The notes under the pieces: model-generated | What the model was told of the DNA's origin: nothing | The model's database searches: none | Seen by the model: only the letters and a program-made list of their open reading frames with translations | Source: Pseudoxanthomonas winnipegensis | GTDB taxonomy: Bacteria; Pseudomonadota; Gammaproteobacteria; Xanthomonadales; Xanthomonadaceae | NCBI RefSeq assembly: GCF_004283755.1 | Contig: NZ_SHMH01000001.1 | Span: 248,001 to 312,000, forward strand | Direction of reading: 5' to 3' | Length of the DNA stretch: 64,000 nt | Made by a program: the position numbers and the translations under genes | Shown here: in pieces, positions 45,601 to 52,382 of the stretch | How positions within the stretch are numbered: the stretch's first letter is position 1 | Layout: each line of letters starts with the position of its first letter

Positions 45601-46323
45601 CGACGTGCGCAGCAGGTCGCTGCCGCGCTGGGCCTCGTCGGGCCGGACCAGCTGCAGCGTGCGCGGCGTGGTCTCGTCGAAGCGGCCCTGCGCGTCGTAG
45701 GCGCGCAGCACATAGGCCAGCGAATCGCCGGCGCGATAGTGGTAGTCGGCCGGCAGCTGCCCATCCCAGTCGACATGGCTGACGTTGCCCACCTGCATCG
45801 GCACGGTGGCCAGCGGCGCGACCAGGTCGGTGTCGGTGGCGCGATAGATCGCCAGCTCGTAGCGCGCGACGAAGGCCGAGTAGTTGCTGCGCACATAGAA
45901 CTGCACCGGCTTGGTGATGCGCGCACCGTCGAAGGCAACCAGCCCCGGCGCCGACACCGACAGCTCGGCCGTGCCGATCTGGGGATCCTCGGTCGCCCAG
46001 ATCACCCCGCCGTTGGCCAGGTTGATCGAGAACTTGCCCGTGGCCGTGGCCTGGCCCGGCTGCACCTGCAGGATGTCCACGCGGCGGTCCGCCGCAAGCG
46101 CGGCGGCGTCGGACGCCTGCGGCGCGGTGACCGGCTGCGTATCGCCGCGGGTGCGCACCTTGAACAACAGGCCTTCGCTCGCCTGGCAGCCCTCCGGGCC
46201 GCACTGCGGCTCGGGGGTCTCGGGCTGAGCGGGGGACGCCTCCTGCGCGGCCGCCAGCGGCGCGGTGCCGGCCAGCAGGCTGATCAGGGTGTAGTCCAGC
46301 AACTTCATCGTGATGGTCTTCAT
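42604..46323 (-). CDS. large outer-membrane beta-barrel protein of a DUF11 surface system
   Basis: Protein of 1239 residues. A signal peptide (KLLDYTLISLLAGTAPLAAAQ) is followed by a Cys-rich patch (QCGPEGCQASEG) and Ig-like periplasmic modules to about 350, including VRIQGRNLPEGYQLAING. The rest alternates aromatic, amphipathic strands (AEYRLTPDHSLYGAYTATHD, AWRPWDSVRWAVFGRYTYLY) and ends in GWFINLVGSY with a terminal aromatic, an outer-membrane barrel of perhaps 30 or more strands. Near 650 lies DRATLVRGVDYEIDQIQGRI, a loop also seen in other large OM proteins paired with DUF11 adhesins. No TonB plug is seen. Its position between an OmpA-anchored repeat protein and an adhesin (gaps of 11 and -1 bases) suggests an export or display pore. 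Confidence 0.8.
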   Translation of the reverse strand: MKTITMKLLDYTLISLLAGTAPLAAAQEASPAQPETPEPQCGPEGCQASEGLLFKVRTRGDTQPVTAPQASDAAALAADRRVDILQVQPGQATATGKFSINLANGGVIWATEDPQIGTAELSVSAPGLVAFDGARITKPVQFYVRSNYSAFVARYELAIYRATDTDLVAPLATVPMQVGNVSHVDWDGQLPADYHYRAGDSLAYVLRAYDAQGRFDETTPRTLQLVRPDEAQRGSDLLRTSTERSLGTALTDDQAQTQRLVEDVFAGNGLRLQNIPLYGSRVRIQGRNLPEGYQLAINGETYPVDLERKFAAEYLVPVGHHSFDVALQDDADGLGGAAAGTGVPAAHRTLDVDVTGRYFFGVGLADVTVAQNKVSGSTATLSATDPRYADDIISDGRLAFYGKAKFNGKYLVTAQADTTEQDLEHLFDHFTQAYATDVFRSLDPDLYYPTYGDDSSVRRDVDTQGRFYVRVDWDKNQALWGNYATGFTDTEYAQYVRSLYGAAIDWRSHAINPWGEAKTQVRAFGSQAQSAPGHSEFLGTGGSLYYLKHTEILAGSDQVVLEVSDPTTGRVVDRATLVRGVDYEIDQIQGRILLTRPLAQITRDNVTTLTRDTPLDGYTQRLLVDYEFVPTGFDDDEFTAGFRGKQWLGDHVAVGATYVDENRSGEDYTLKGGDVTLQAGRGTYLKAEYSQTESYATPVFFSDNGGFTFTQINATGPRQGEAKAVEARANLKELGWTQQDWAAGAWWREVGAGYSISRYDTGEDLTEYGAEVTGQFTQDLSVYARYSKTQSGAQSLIQAQVTSEWRIGDFDTLAAEIRRVEEQRTVGDAAGLLGALKYTHRFGDTFDLYGQAQLTLDDDHGKYADNDAYTVGGKYLFGNLSSVGAEVTSGDRGDAATVNAEYRLTPDHSLYGAYTATHDDTQAYDPLFNNSARDGWTLGQRWRLSNQINVFNESQFLKDDTAGESGLAHTFGLDFYPAQGWTSGFTLQRGDLVNSAGGQVERRAISVSLGRTSPDTDWASKVEWRRDTGAEEREQWVSTNRLTHRFNDSWRIAGRLNYSDTDDKLDPLAGARFIQGNLGFAWRPWDSVRWAVFGRYTYLYDLATLAQIGGHDYDQKTQVLSLEGVYKPDQRWEFAAKVAQRVGKARYGRGTGQWFDSTTTFYGTTVRYDLGQQWHAMGEYRLLKVEDGGNRQGWLAGVDRDIGKNLRIGLGYNFTQFSDDLTDFDYDHKGWFINLVGSY

Positions 46324-46334
46324 GCTCAGCCCCC

Positions 46335-49300
46335 TTACTGCCCGGCCACGCCGGCAGGAGCCGTCGGATCGTCACTGGATTGCACCGTCACCTTCGCGCG
46401 CACCTCGGGGCGCAGTCGTTGGGCCAGCGCCTGGTACACCGCCTTGGCGCGGCGCAGGCCGAGTTCGACGTTGCGCGCCGCGTCGCCGCGACGGTCGGCA
46501 TGGCCGACCAGCGCCACCACGCCACCGCCGCGCTGTTCCAGATAGCGCGCCACGCCATCCAGCAGCGCATCGGCCTGCGGCTTGATCGTGGCCTTGCCGA
46601 TGTCGAACAGGACCGAGCCCAGCAGCGGGCCGCGCCCGTCCAGGCCGGCGATCATCGTGTCCGGATCGGACGCCTCGCTGCGCAGGCTCATGCGCGTGGC
46701 CGCCGCGGTGGCGGCCGTCAGACGCGGCACCAGCGCGGCCTTGACCGCGTTGGCGCGGTCGAACGCCAGCGCGGCGCTTTCGCCGTCGGCGGCGATCACC
46801 ACCTCACCGCCGTGATAGGCCTCGATGCGGCCGGCCATCTTCTCCACCACCGGCAGGTACTGCGGCTTGAGCTGGGCGCTGTCGGCCTCGAACAGCACCT
46901 GACCCAGCTCCAGTTCGACCGTGCGCGCACCGCCTTCGATCAGGCCCTGCGGCAGCTTGATGCCGAAGTCGAAGCGCACCGGCATGCCGGGCGTGATGCG
47001 ACGGACCAGCGGATTGGCGGTGGTGAACTGCGCGCCGCTCGGCAGCGTGGTCGGATCGACCTTGAGGATGAAGTTGCGGCCGCGCGACCACTGCCCACCG
47101 TCGACGCCTTCCAGGTGATAACGGCCGAACTGGTCGGTCTCCATCACCAGGCCTTCGACCGAGGCGATGCGTACGCCGGGAATGCCGCGCTCGTCGATGC
47201 CGCTGTTGCGGATCACGTAGTCCACCACGTAGCCCTGCTCGCCCTGCGACAGGCGGCGCTCGACCGTCGGCGCGGCCGCGGTGAGGCCCTTGGCGGCCTG
47301 GCCGCTGGTGTCCACGCGCGTCCTGCCTGCCGCATCCATGCGCACGGTCACGCCCTGGTCGGTGGTCAGCACGAAGTCGTCGCTGAAGCGCGGCGCGCTG
47401 AGCACCTGGCGGATCACCACCTGATGCGCCTCGGCCGGATCGGCCTCGGACTGGCGTGCGCTGAGCTTGCCGACGGCGATGCCGTGCAGCAACGGCGCGC
47501 TCGCGTCGGCCTGCGGCTGCCAGCCCTGGCCGGCATCCATCAGCGTCGAGTTGGGCACGTAGGCCGACGGATCGAACCCGCCCTGCACGCGCAGGCCGGT
47601 GATGGCCGCGCTGTCCTGCCAGCCATCGCCGTCGCGGTCGTCGAACACCGTGCCCACCAGCAGACTCTCATCGACCAGCGGATCGGAGGAGATGGTCAGC
47701 GAGGCGGTGGCGACGTTGGACACCGGCGCACCGGCGGCGGTGACCGCCTGGGCCTGGTTGACCTGGGTGCCCTGGCGCACGCCGGCGCCCACCCGCATCA
47801 GGTAGACGAAGGTCGCGCTCTGCCCGGCGGCCACGTCCACGCCGGCGATGCGGATCGGCGACTGGCCGCTGACCGTGGCGCTGCGGTCGTCATCGCCGGC
47901 GACCAGCGAGCCGGCCACATAGGTGAAGCCCGGCGGCGGCGTATCGGTGATCGCGCCGCCGACGAAGTTGCCGTCGCCGACGTTGCGCACGGTCAGCGTG
48001 TAGCGCACCAGGTCGCCGACCACCGCGGTGTTGACGGCCACGGTCTTGGTCAGGCGGATGTCGTAGCTGGAAGCCACGATGACCGTGGCGATGGCGCTGC
48101 CGCAGTTGCTGGGGTTGGCGGCCTCGCAGATCGTGTACGGATAGGCGTAGGTCGCGGCCGGCGTGCCCGCCGCCACGGTGATCGTGCCATCGGCGCGCAT
48201 GACCAGGCCAGGCTGCGGCGAGGTGCCCGGGGTCAGCACCACATTGGTCATGGTGGCGCCGCTGCCGCCGACGGTGTCGTTGCCGAGCACGCTGGGCAGA
48301 GTCGCGCCGGCGCTGCTGTCCACCGTCGGCGGATGGTCGTCCACCGGCACGATCGGGGTCACGGTCACCACCACGGTGGCCACCGCCGGATCGCAGTTGG
48401 TCGGATGGGCGCGTTCGCAGATGGTGTACGGATAGCCGTAGCTGCCGGCCGGCGTGCCGCGGCTGACGGTGATGGTGCCGTCGGCGTTCATCGCGAGGCC
48501 GGCATTGGGCGAGGTCCCCGGCGTGAGCGACACGGTCGAGGTGCTGACCGGCTGGCCGCCGAGGGTGTCGTTGCTCAGCACCGTGGTGGTCGTGCCGGCT
48601 TCGTTGATGGCCGGGAAGCGGTCGTCGTTGGCCACGATCGGCGGGGCCACGACCACGGTGGCGACGGCGCTGTCGCAGTTGTTCGCGTTGTTCTTGGCGC
48701 AGATGGTGTACGGATAGGCGTAGGTCGCGGCCGGCGTGCCGGGCGCTACGGTGATGGTGCCGTCGGCGTTCATCGTCAGCCCCGCCTGCGGCGAGGCGCC
48801 CGGCGTCAGCGTGACCGTGTTGAGCGACACCGGCTGGCCAGCCAGAGTGTCGTTGACCAAGACCGAGGGCGTGGTCCCGCCCGAGCCGCTGCCGATGGCC
48901 GGCATGGTGTCGTCGACCGCATCCACGGCCGCCTGGACGACGATGACCTTGGTGGCCGTGTCGCAGGTCGCCGGCGTGGTCGGCGGGTTGATGCACAGCG
49001 TGTAGGTCAGCGTGTAGCTGCCCGACGTGGTGCCCTGGGCCACGGTGACGCGGCCGGTGGCCGGGTCCAGCGTGATGCCGCCCGCGGCCGGCGTGCTCGA
49101 CAGCGTCGAGCCGGTGATCGTGGCGTTGCCGCCGGTGCCCAGCACGGCCGGCGCGTTGTTGACGGTGTCGTTGCTGGTCACCGGCGTGGCGGTCGTGCCC
49201 CCGGCGCTGGTCAGCGTCTCGGCCGCATCGTCGACCGCGTCGATGCCGGCCTGGACCACGATCACCTTGACCGCCGTGTCGCAGGTCGCCGGATTGGTCG

Positions 49301-50747
49301 CCGGATTGGTGCACAGCGTGTAGGTCAGCGTATAGCGGCCCGGCGTGGTGCCCGGCGCCACGGTGACGCGGCCGGTGGCCGGATTCAGCGTGATGCCGCC
49401 CGCGGCCGGCGTGCTCGACAGCGTCGAGCCGGTGATCGTGGCATTGCCGCCCGTGCCCAGCACGGCGGGCACCGCGTTGACCGTATCGTTGCTGGTCACC
49501 GCCGTGGCGGTGGTGCCGCCGGCGCTGGTCAGCGTCTCGGTCGCATCGTCGACCGCGTCGATCGCGCTGCCCACGTTGACCGTGACCGTGGCGATGTCGC
49601 ACACCGCCTGGTTCGGGCTGGCCAGGCACACCTGGTACTGGTAGGTGGTGGTGCCGCTGAAGCCGGCGTTCGGGGTGAAGGTGATGGCGCCGGTCGTCGC
49701 GTTGACGGTGGTGCTGCCGTTGGGCGAAGGCGTGGTGACCGTGACCGAGCCCGGGTTGATCGTGCCGCCCACGTGGGTGTCGTTGGTCAGCACGGCGGTG
49801 GTCACCGGCGTGGTGGCCGGCGTGCTGGCCGTGTCGTTGACCGCATCGATGCTCGGCGCCGCCACGGTCAGGGTCGCGGTGGCCGTATCGCAGTTGTTCG
49901 ACTGGCCGGTCTGGCAGATCGTGTAGGGATAGCTGTAGCTGCCCGGCGTGGTGCCCGGCGCGACGGTGATGGTGCCGTCGGCGTTCATGGTGATGCTGCC
50001 GGCCGCGGGCGACGGCGCCGTGCCCGGCGCCAGCGCGACCGTCGCGGTGGTGGCCGCCGCGCCGTTGAAGGTGTCGTTGCCCAGCACCGAGCCGGTGCTG
50101 GTGCCGCTGACCACGGTGCCGAACGGGTCGTTGACCGCATCGATCGGCGGATCGATGGCGGTCGCGTCGGACGGGGTGCAGCGCGACTGGGTCGCACCGG
50201 ACGCCGGGCAGGTCGCATCGCCGCCGCCGCTGACGCGCGCGGTGTTGGTCACGCTGCCCGTGGTGCCGCTCGTGACCGCGACCGTCAGCGTGATCGGGTT
50301 GCCGGACGCGCCGTTGGCGATGGCGTCCGTGCTGGTGCAGGTCACGGTCGGGGCGGTGCTGCTGCAGGCCCAGCCGGCGCCGGTGGCCGAGACATAGGTC
50401 AGGCCGCTCGGCAGCGTGTCGACCACGCTGATCGCGCCACTGGTGGGCGCGGTACCGGTGTTGCTGGGGGTCAAGGTGTAGACCCCGTTCTGGCCCTGGC
50501 GGAAGTTGCCGCTGTGGCGCTTGGCCAGGCTGAGCTGGGGCGCCACCACCGTGTCCGAGTCGGTGGCCGAGACCTCGCAGCTGCCGCCGGCGGTGCAGGT
50601 CACCCCGGACGGGTTGGTGACGGTGACCGTATTGGTGACCGAGCTCTGAGCGGCGGCGGGAAGCGCGGCGGCCAGGCCGATCAGCAGCGCGAACGAGGAG
50701 AGCGCGCGCAAGACCTTCTGCGCGCCACGGATTGACGTCACTGCCAC
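46335..50747 (-). CDS. giant repeat protein: DUF11, seven Ig-like repeats, SdrB-like region, two OmpA-like domains
   Basis: Envelope protein of 1470 residues starting at GTG 50747, six bases after AGGGGG. Signal peptide about 1-34 (VLRALSSFALLIGLAAALPAAAQ). A DUF11 domain (about 69-190) precedes seven Ig-like repeats of 93-106 residues (about 200-893), each opening with a DAVDD/NDD motif and carrying SNDT and a late Cys pair. DUF11 recurs at about 894-1015 (IRLTKTVAVNTAVVGDLVRY). Next come an SdrB-like segment (VGTVFDDRDGDGWQDS) and EGLVMETDQFGRYHLEGV near 1192. Two OmpA-like domains close the chain: a reduced one (about 1279) and a complete one (about 1375-1450, GHADRRGDAARN with the Asp/Arg that bind peptidoglycan). 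Likely a peptidoglycan-anchored stalk of the surface system. Confidence 0.85.
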   Translation of the reverse strand: MAVTSIRGAQKVLRALSSFALLIGLAAALPAAAQSSVTNTVTVTNPSGVTCTAGGSCEVSATDSDTVVAPQLSLAKRHSGNFRQGQNGVYTLTPSNTGTAPTSGAISVVDTLPSGLTYVSATGAGWACSSTAPTVTCTSTDAIANGASGNPITLTVAVTSGTTGSVTNTARVSGGGDATCPASGATQSRCTPSDATAIDPPIDAVNDPFGTVVSGTSTGSVLGNDTFNGAAATTATVALAPGTAPSPAAGSITMNADGTITVAPGTTPGSYSYPYTICQTGQSNNCDTATATLTVAAPSIDAVNDTASTPATTPVTTAVLTNDTHVGGTINPGSVTVTTPSPNGSTTVNATTGAITFTPNAGFSGTTTYQYQVCLASPNQAVCDIATVTVNVGSAIDAVDDATETLTSAGGTTATAVTSNDTVNAVPAVLGTGGNATITGSTLSSTPAAGGITLNPATGRVTVAPGTTPGRYTLTYTLCTNPATNPATCDTAVKVIVVQAGIDAVDDAAETLTSAGGTTATPVTSNDTVNNAPAVLGTGGNATITGSTLSSTPAAGGITLDPATGRVTVAQGTTSGSYTLTYTLCINPPTTPATCDTATKVIVVQAAVDAVDDTMPAIGSGSGGTTPSVLVNDTLAGQPVSLNTVTLTPGASPQAGLTMNADGTITVAPGTPAATYAYPYTICAKNNANNCDSAVATVVVAPPIVANDDRFPAINEAGTTTTVLSNDTLGGQPVSTSTVSLTPGTSPNAGLAMNADGTITVSRGTPAGSYGYPYTICERAHPTNCDPAVATVVVTVTPIVPVDDHPPTVDSSAGATLPSVLGNDTVGGSGATMTNVVLTPGTSPQPGLVMRADGTITVAAGTPAATYAYPYTICEAANPSNCGSAIATVIVASSYDIRLTKTVAVNTAVVGDLVRYTLTVRNVGDGNFVGGAITDTPPPGFTYVAGSLVAGDDDRSATVSGQSPIRIAGVDVAAGQSATFVYLMRVGAGVRQGTQVNQAQAVTAAGAPVSNVATASLTISSDPLVDESLLVGTVFDDRDGDGWQDSAAITGLRVQGGFDPSAYVPNSTLMDAGQGWQPQADASAPLLHGIAVGKLSARQSEADPAEAHQVVIRQVLSAPRFSDDFVLTTDQGVTVRMDAAGRTRVDTSGQAAKGLTAAAPTVERRLSQGEQGYVVDYVIRNSGIDERGIPGVRIASVEGLVMETDQFGRYHLEGVDGGQWSRGRNFILKVDPTTLPSGAQFTTANPLVRRITPGMPVRFDFGIKLPQGLIEGGARTVELELGQVLFEADSAQLKPQYLPVVEKMAGRIEAYHGGEVVIAADGESAALAFDRANAVKAALVPRLTAATAAATRMSLRSEASDPDTMIAGLDGRGPLLGSVLFDIGKATIKPQADALLDGVARYLEQRGGGVVALVGHADRRGDAARNVELGLRRAKAVYQALAQRLRPEVRAKVTVQSSDDPTAPAGVAGQ
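48931..49566. repeat. tandem near-identical 318-bp repeat inside the giant gene
   Basis: Units 48931-49248 and 49249-49566 are exactly 318 bases apart in register (106 codons) and nearly identical for most of their length, for example CGGCCGGTGGCCGG and GACAGCGTCGAGCCGGTGAT occur in both at the same offset. They encode the third and fourth Ig-like repeats. The other five repeats have diverged at the DNA level. Confidence 0.85.
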
Positions 50748-50930
50748 GGAACTGCCCCCTGTTTCAAAGACACAAGGCAGCGCCGGTCCACCCACGGCCA
50801 ACGCAGCCTTGCGAGCCTCCCCAATCACGGCCAAGGACCGCGATGTACGACGCGCGCCGCAAAAACTGCTAGGCAAGTCGCATTGAAATGATAACTAGCG
50901 CACGCTTTTCTGACCACCCCTGAAATAAAC

Positions 50931-50965
50931 GTGACTTGAGTCACGAATTTCACATGCGTGACTCA
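50931..50965. promoter_or_regulatory. overlapping inverted repeats upstream of the surface operon
   Basis: GTGACT-TG-AGTCAC at 50931-50944 is followed by TGAGTCACG (50937-50945) facing CGTGACTCA (50957-50965) across 11 bases. Three GTGACT half-sites thus make two overlapping dyads in an AT-rich island about 185 bases upstream of the giant gene's start. This looks like an operator for a dimeric regulator; which one is unknown. Confidence 0.55.
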
Positions 50966-51146
50966 AAGCGTTCAGCTAAGACGTAAACACTTTGTAAAAC
51001 AAGCGACTAGCTCCTCCTCCGTGCAAAATGAACAGGGGAGCTGATCAGCCGGCTCGATGCGGGGAGGCGACGACTGGCGGGCACCGACAGACAAACGGCA
51101 GCGGCGAGCGGCGTTTGCCGGCGACCGGGTGCGCCGCTTGGTTTCG

Positions 51147-51265
51147 GATCAGAACAGGAACAACAGGCGGCCGGAGACGACCCCGGCCTGATGCAGGCAG
51201 GGAGCGTCTCCTGCTCTGATCAGTGCGCCAGGGCTGTCAGCGGCCTATTCCCTGGACAGGCCGCT
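51147..51265. other. structured non-coding stretch with nested hairpins
   Basis: In the gap 50748-51377, GATCAGAaCAGGA (51147-51159) pairs with TCCTGcTCTGATC (51209-51221) with one mismatch. Inside it GGAGACG (51173-51179) pairs with CGTCTCC (51205-51211). A separate 8-bp hairpin AGCGGCCT/AGGCCGCT spans 51239-51265. It could be a 5' leader structure for the leftward surface operon or a small RNA; the strand is unknown. Confidence 0.35.
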
Positions 51266-51377
51266 CATGCCGCTGACGCGCGTAACACGCCGCGCCTGGC
51301 GGCGATTGCGCCAGCACGGGGTTGCGAGCCGGCATGGCAGGTCCGAGGATTGGCTTCGCCCTCGCTCGTCCCGCCCC

Positions 51378-51620
51378 ATGCCCCCCAAGCCTCCGACGCC
51401 GTTGCTGTCCCGCAAGCCCGCAGCCGAACAGGCGGATCAGGCATTGATCCAGGCCGCGATCGCCGAGGCACATCGGCGCATCAAACGCATGCTGTCCGCG
51501 CACTTCCACGATTTCACGGACAAGCAGCAGCGTCAGGTTCGGGCCTTGCTGAGCGCAAAGCAGCCCAAGGCTGCTACGCCGGTCGTCAAGGCAAGACCGA
51601 GGCGCAAAGCGCCGCTCTAG
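51378..51620 (+). CDS. small basic protein, unknown
   Basis: Possible protein of 80 residues beginning MPPKPPTPLLSRKPAAEQAD, with a predicted helix QALIQAAIAEAHRRIKRMLSAHFHDF and a Lys/Arg-rich tail (KARPRRKAPL). Codon use is plausible but the RBS is poor. I do not recognise a family. The basic tail would suit nucleic-acid binding; nothing more can be said. It lies alone between the surface operon and tRNA-Gly, a common place for orphan genes. Confidence 0.4.
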   Translation: MPPKPPTPLLSRKPAAEQADQALIQAAIAEAHRRIKRMLSAHFHDFTDKQQRQVRALLSAKQPKAATPVVKARPRRKAPL

Positions 51621-52110
51621 TTCCGTCCGCCGGGCGCAACTCCGAGGCTATTGATGCGCAGTTCTGTGCGGGGCGTGCGCCTGCGACTGGACCGGGGCAG
51701 ACATGGCATCGGCGGCGGCCGTGCTGAATGCCATCGGCGTCAGGGCGCCTTCGGTCACCGAGACCTGGGCCCGCCCCAGCACCGCGCCCTGCTTCTCGGC
51801 GGCAAACAGCTGGGTGCCTTCGGGGCACATAGGCAGATCGAACTTGATCCGCCAAGGCGGGAGAGGCAATCAGAAGTAATAAAAGCCACTTTCTTTTGGG
51901 GCTGTCGCTCCGACCCTTATTGGCGTGCTATCTCTTCCGCAAACCCTTCTGAGTTTCACCTGACAGACACTCAGCATCGCCAGCTTACAGACAGAGAGAA
52001 GAGCAATGAGGTAGCGCATACCCATCACCCGTTGAAAGGAGAGGGACGGGGGAGCGTGCGTAGAGGCCCGAGCGGCGCGGCAGCATGAACGGTTTGGGGA
52101 CCCACATCCT

Positions 52111-52134
52111 GATCTCCTCCGCGCGGAGGAGATC
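52111..52134. repeat. 24-bp perfect palindrome near tRNA-Gly
   Basis: GATCTCCTCCGC at 52111-52122 is followed directly by its exact complement to 52134, with no loop. It lies 65 bases beyond the tRNA 3' end. The surrounding gap 51621-52199 is less GC-rich than the rest of the window and has no convincing gene; a TTG-initiated minus-strand frame at 51648-51869 is doubtful. Confidence 0.7.
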
Positions 52135-52199
52135 GTTCAAGGAACGCCTGTCGCCATTCCCCTGCAATCTCAACCATCTACGGACTTCGAGAAGCAGGA

Positions 52200-52273
52200 T
52201 GGAGCGGGTGAAGGGAATCGAACCCTCGTCAGTAGCTTGGGAAGCTACAGCTCTACCATTGAGCTACACCCGC
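52200..52273 (-). tRNA. tRNA-Gly(CCC)
   Basis: Full cloverleaf of 74 bases including encoded CCA: acceptor GCGGGTG/CACCCGC with discriminator T, D arm GCTC-AATGGTA-GAGC, anticodon arm GTAGC-TTCCCAA-GCTAC with anticodon CCC, and T arm GAGGG-TTCGATT-CCCTT. It reads GGG codons, frequent in a high-GC genome. No integrase or direct repeat of its 3' end was found nearby. Confidence 0.95.
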
Positions 52274-52328
52274 GTCGGGTGGGCAGTCTATGCGCTGGCC
52301 GGCGGCCGGCGCAACGCCGTCGGGCGAT

Positions 52329-52375
52329 GCACCGCCCGGCGCGGGGCCGGGCGGTGCGGTCCGGCGGGCCGGACC
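52329..52375. terminator. two tandem GC-rich hairpins between the esterase gene and tRNA-Gly
   Basis: GCACCGCCCGGC/GCCGGGCGGTGC (52329-52357, 12-bp stem, five-base loop) is followed by GGTCCGGC/GCCGGACC (52358-52375, 8-bp stem). They lie just beyond the esterase stop on the minus strand. No T-run, so a hairpin-only terminator or insulator. Confidence 0.5.
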
Positions 52376-52382
52376 GGATGGA

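Noticed and set aside
46380..50735. A 1451-codon open frame antisense to the giant repeat gene
   Set aside because: It mirrors the sense gene almost end to end, has Arg/His/Gly-rich nonsense composition, and arises because high-GC codon use removes antisense stops. The sense strand carries clear domains.
51648..51869. A TTG-initiated minus-strand frame of 73 codons
   Set aside because: No RBS and no family. Part of it reads like protein (IKFDLPMCPEGTQLFAAEKQ), so a gene remnant is possible, but support is too weak to list as a gene.
52200..52273. tRNA-Gly as the edge of an integrated island
   Set aside because: No integrase gene and no direct repeat of the tRNA 3' end was found within the window.
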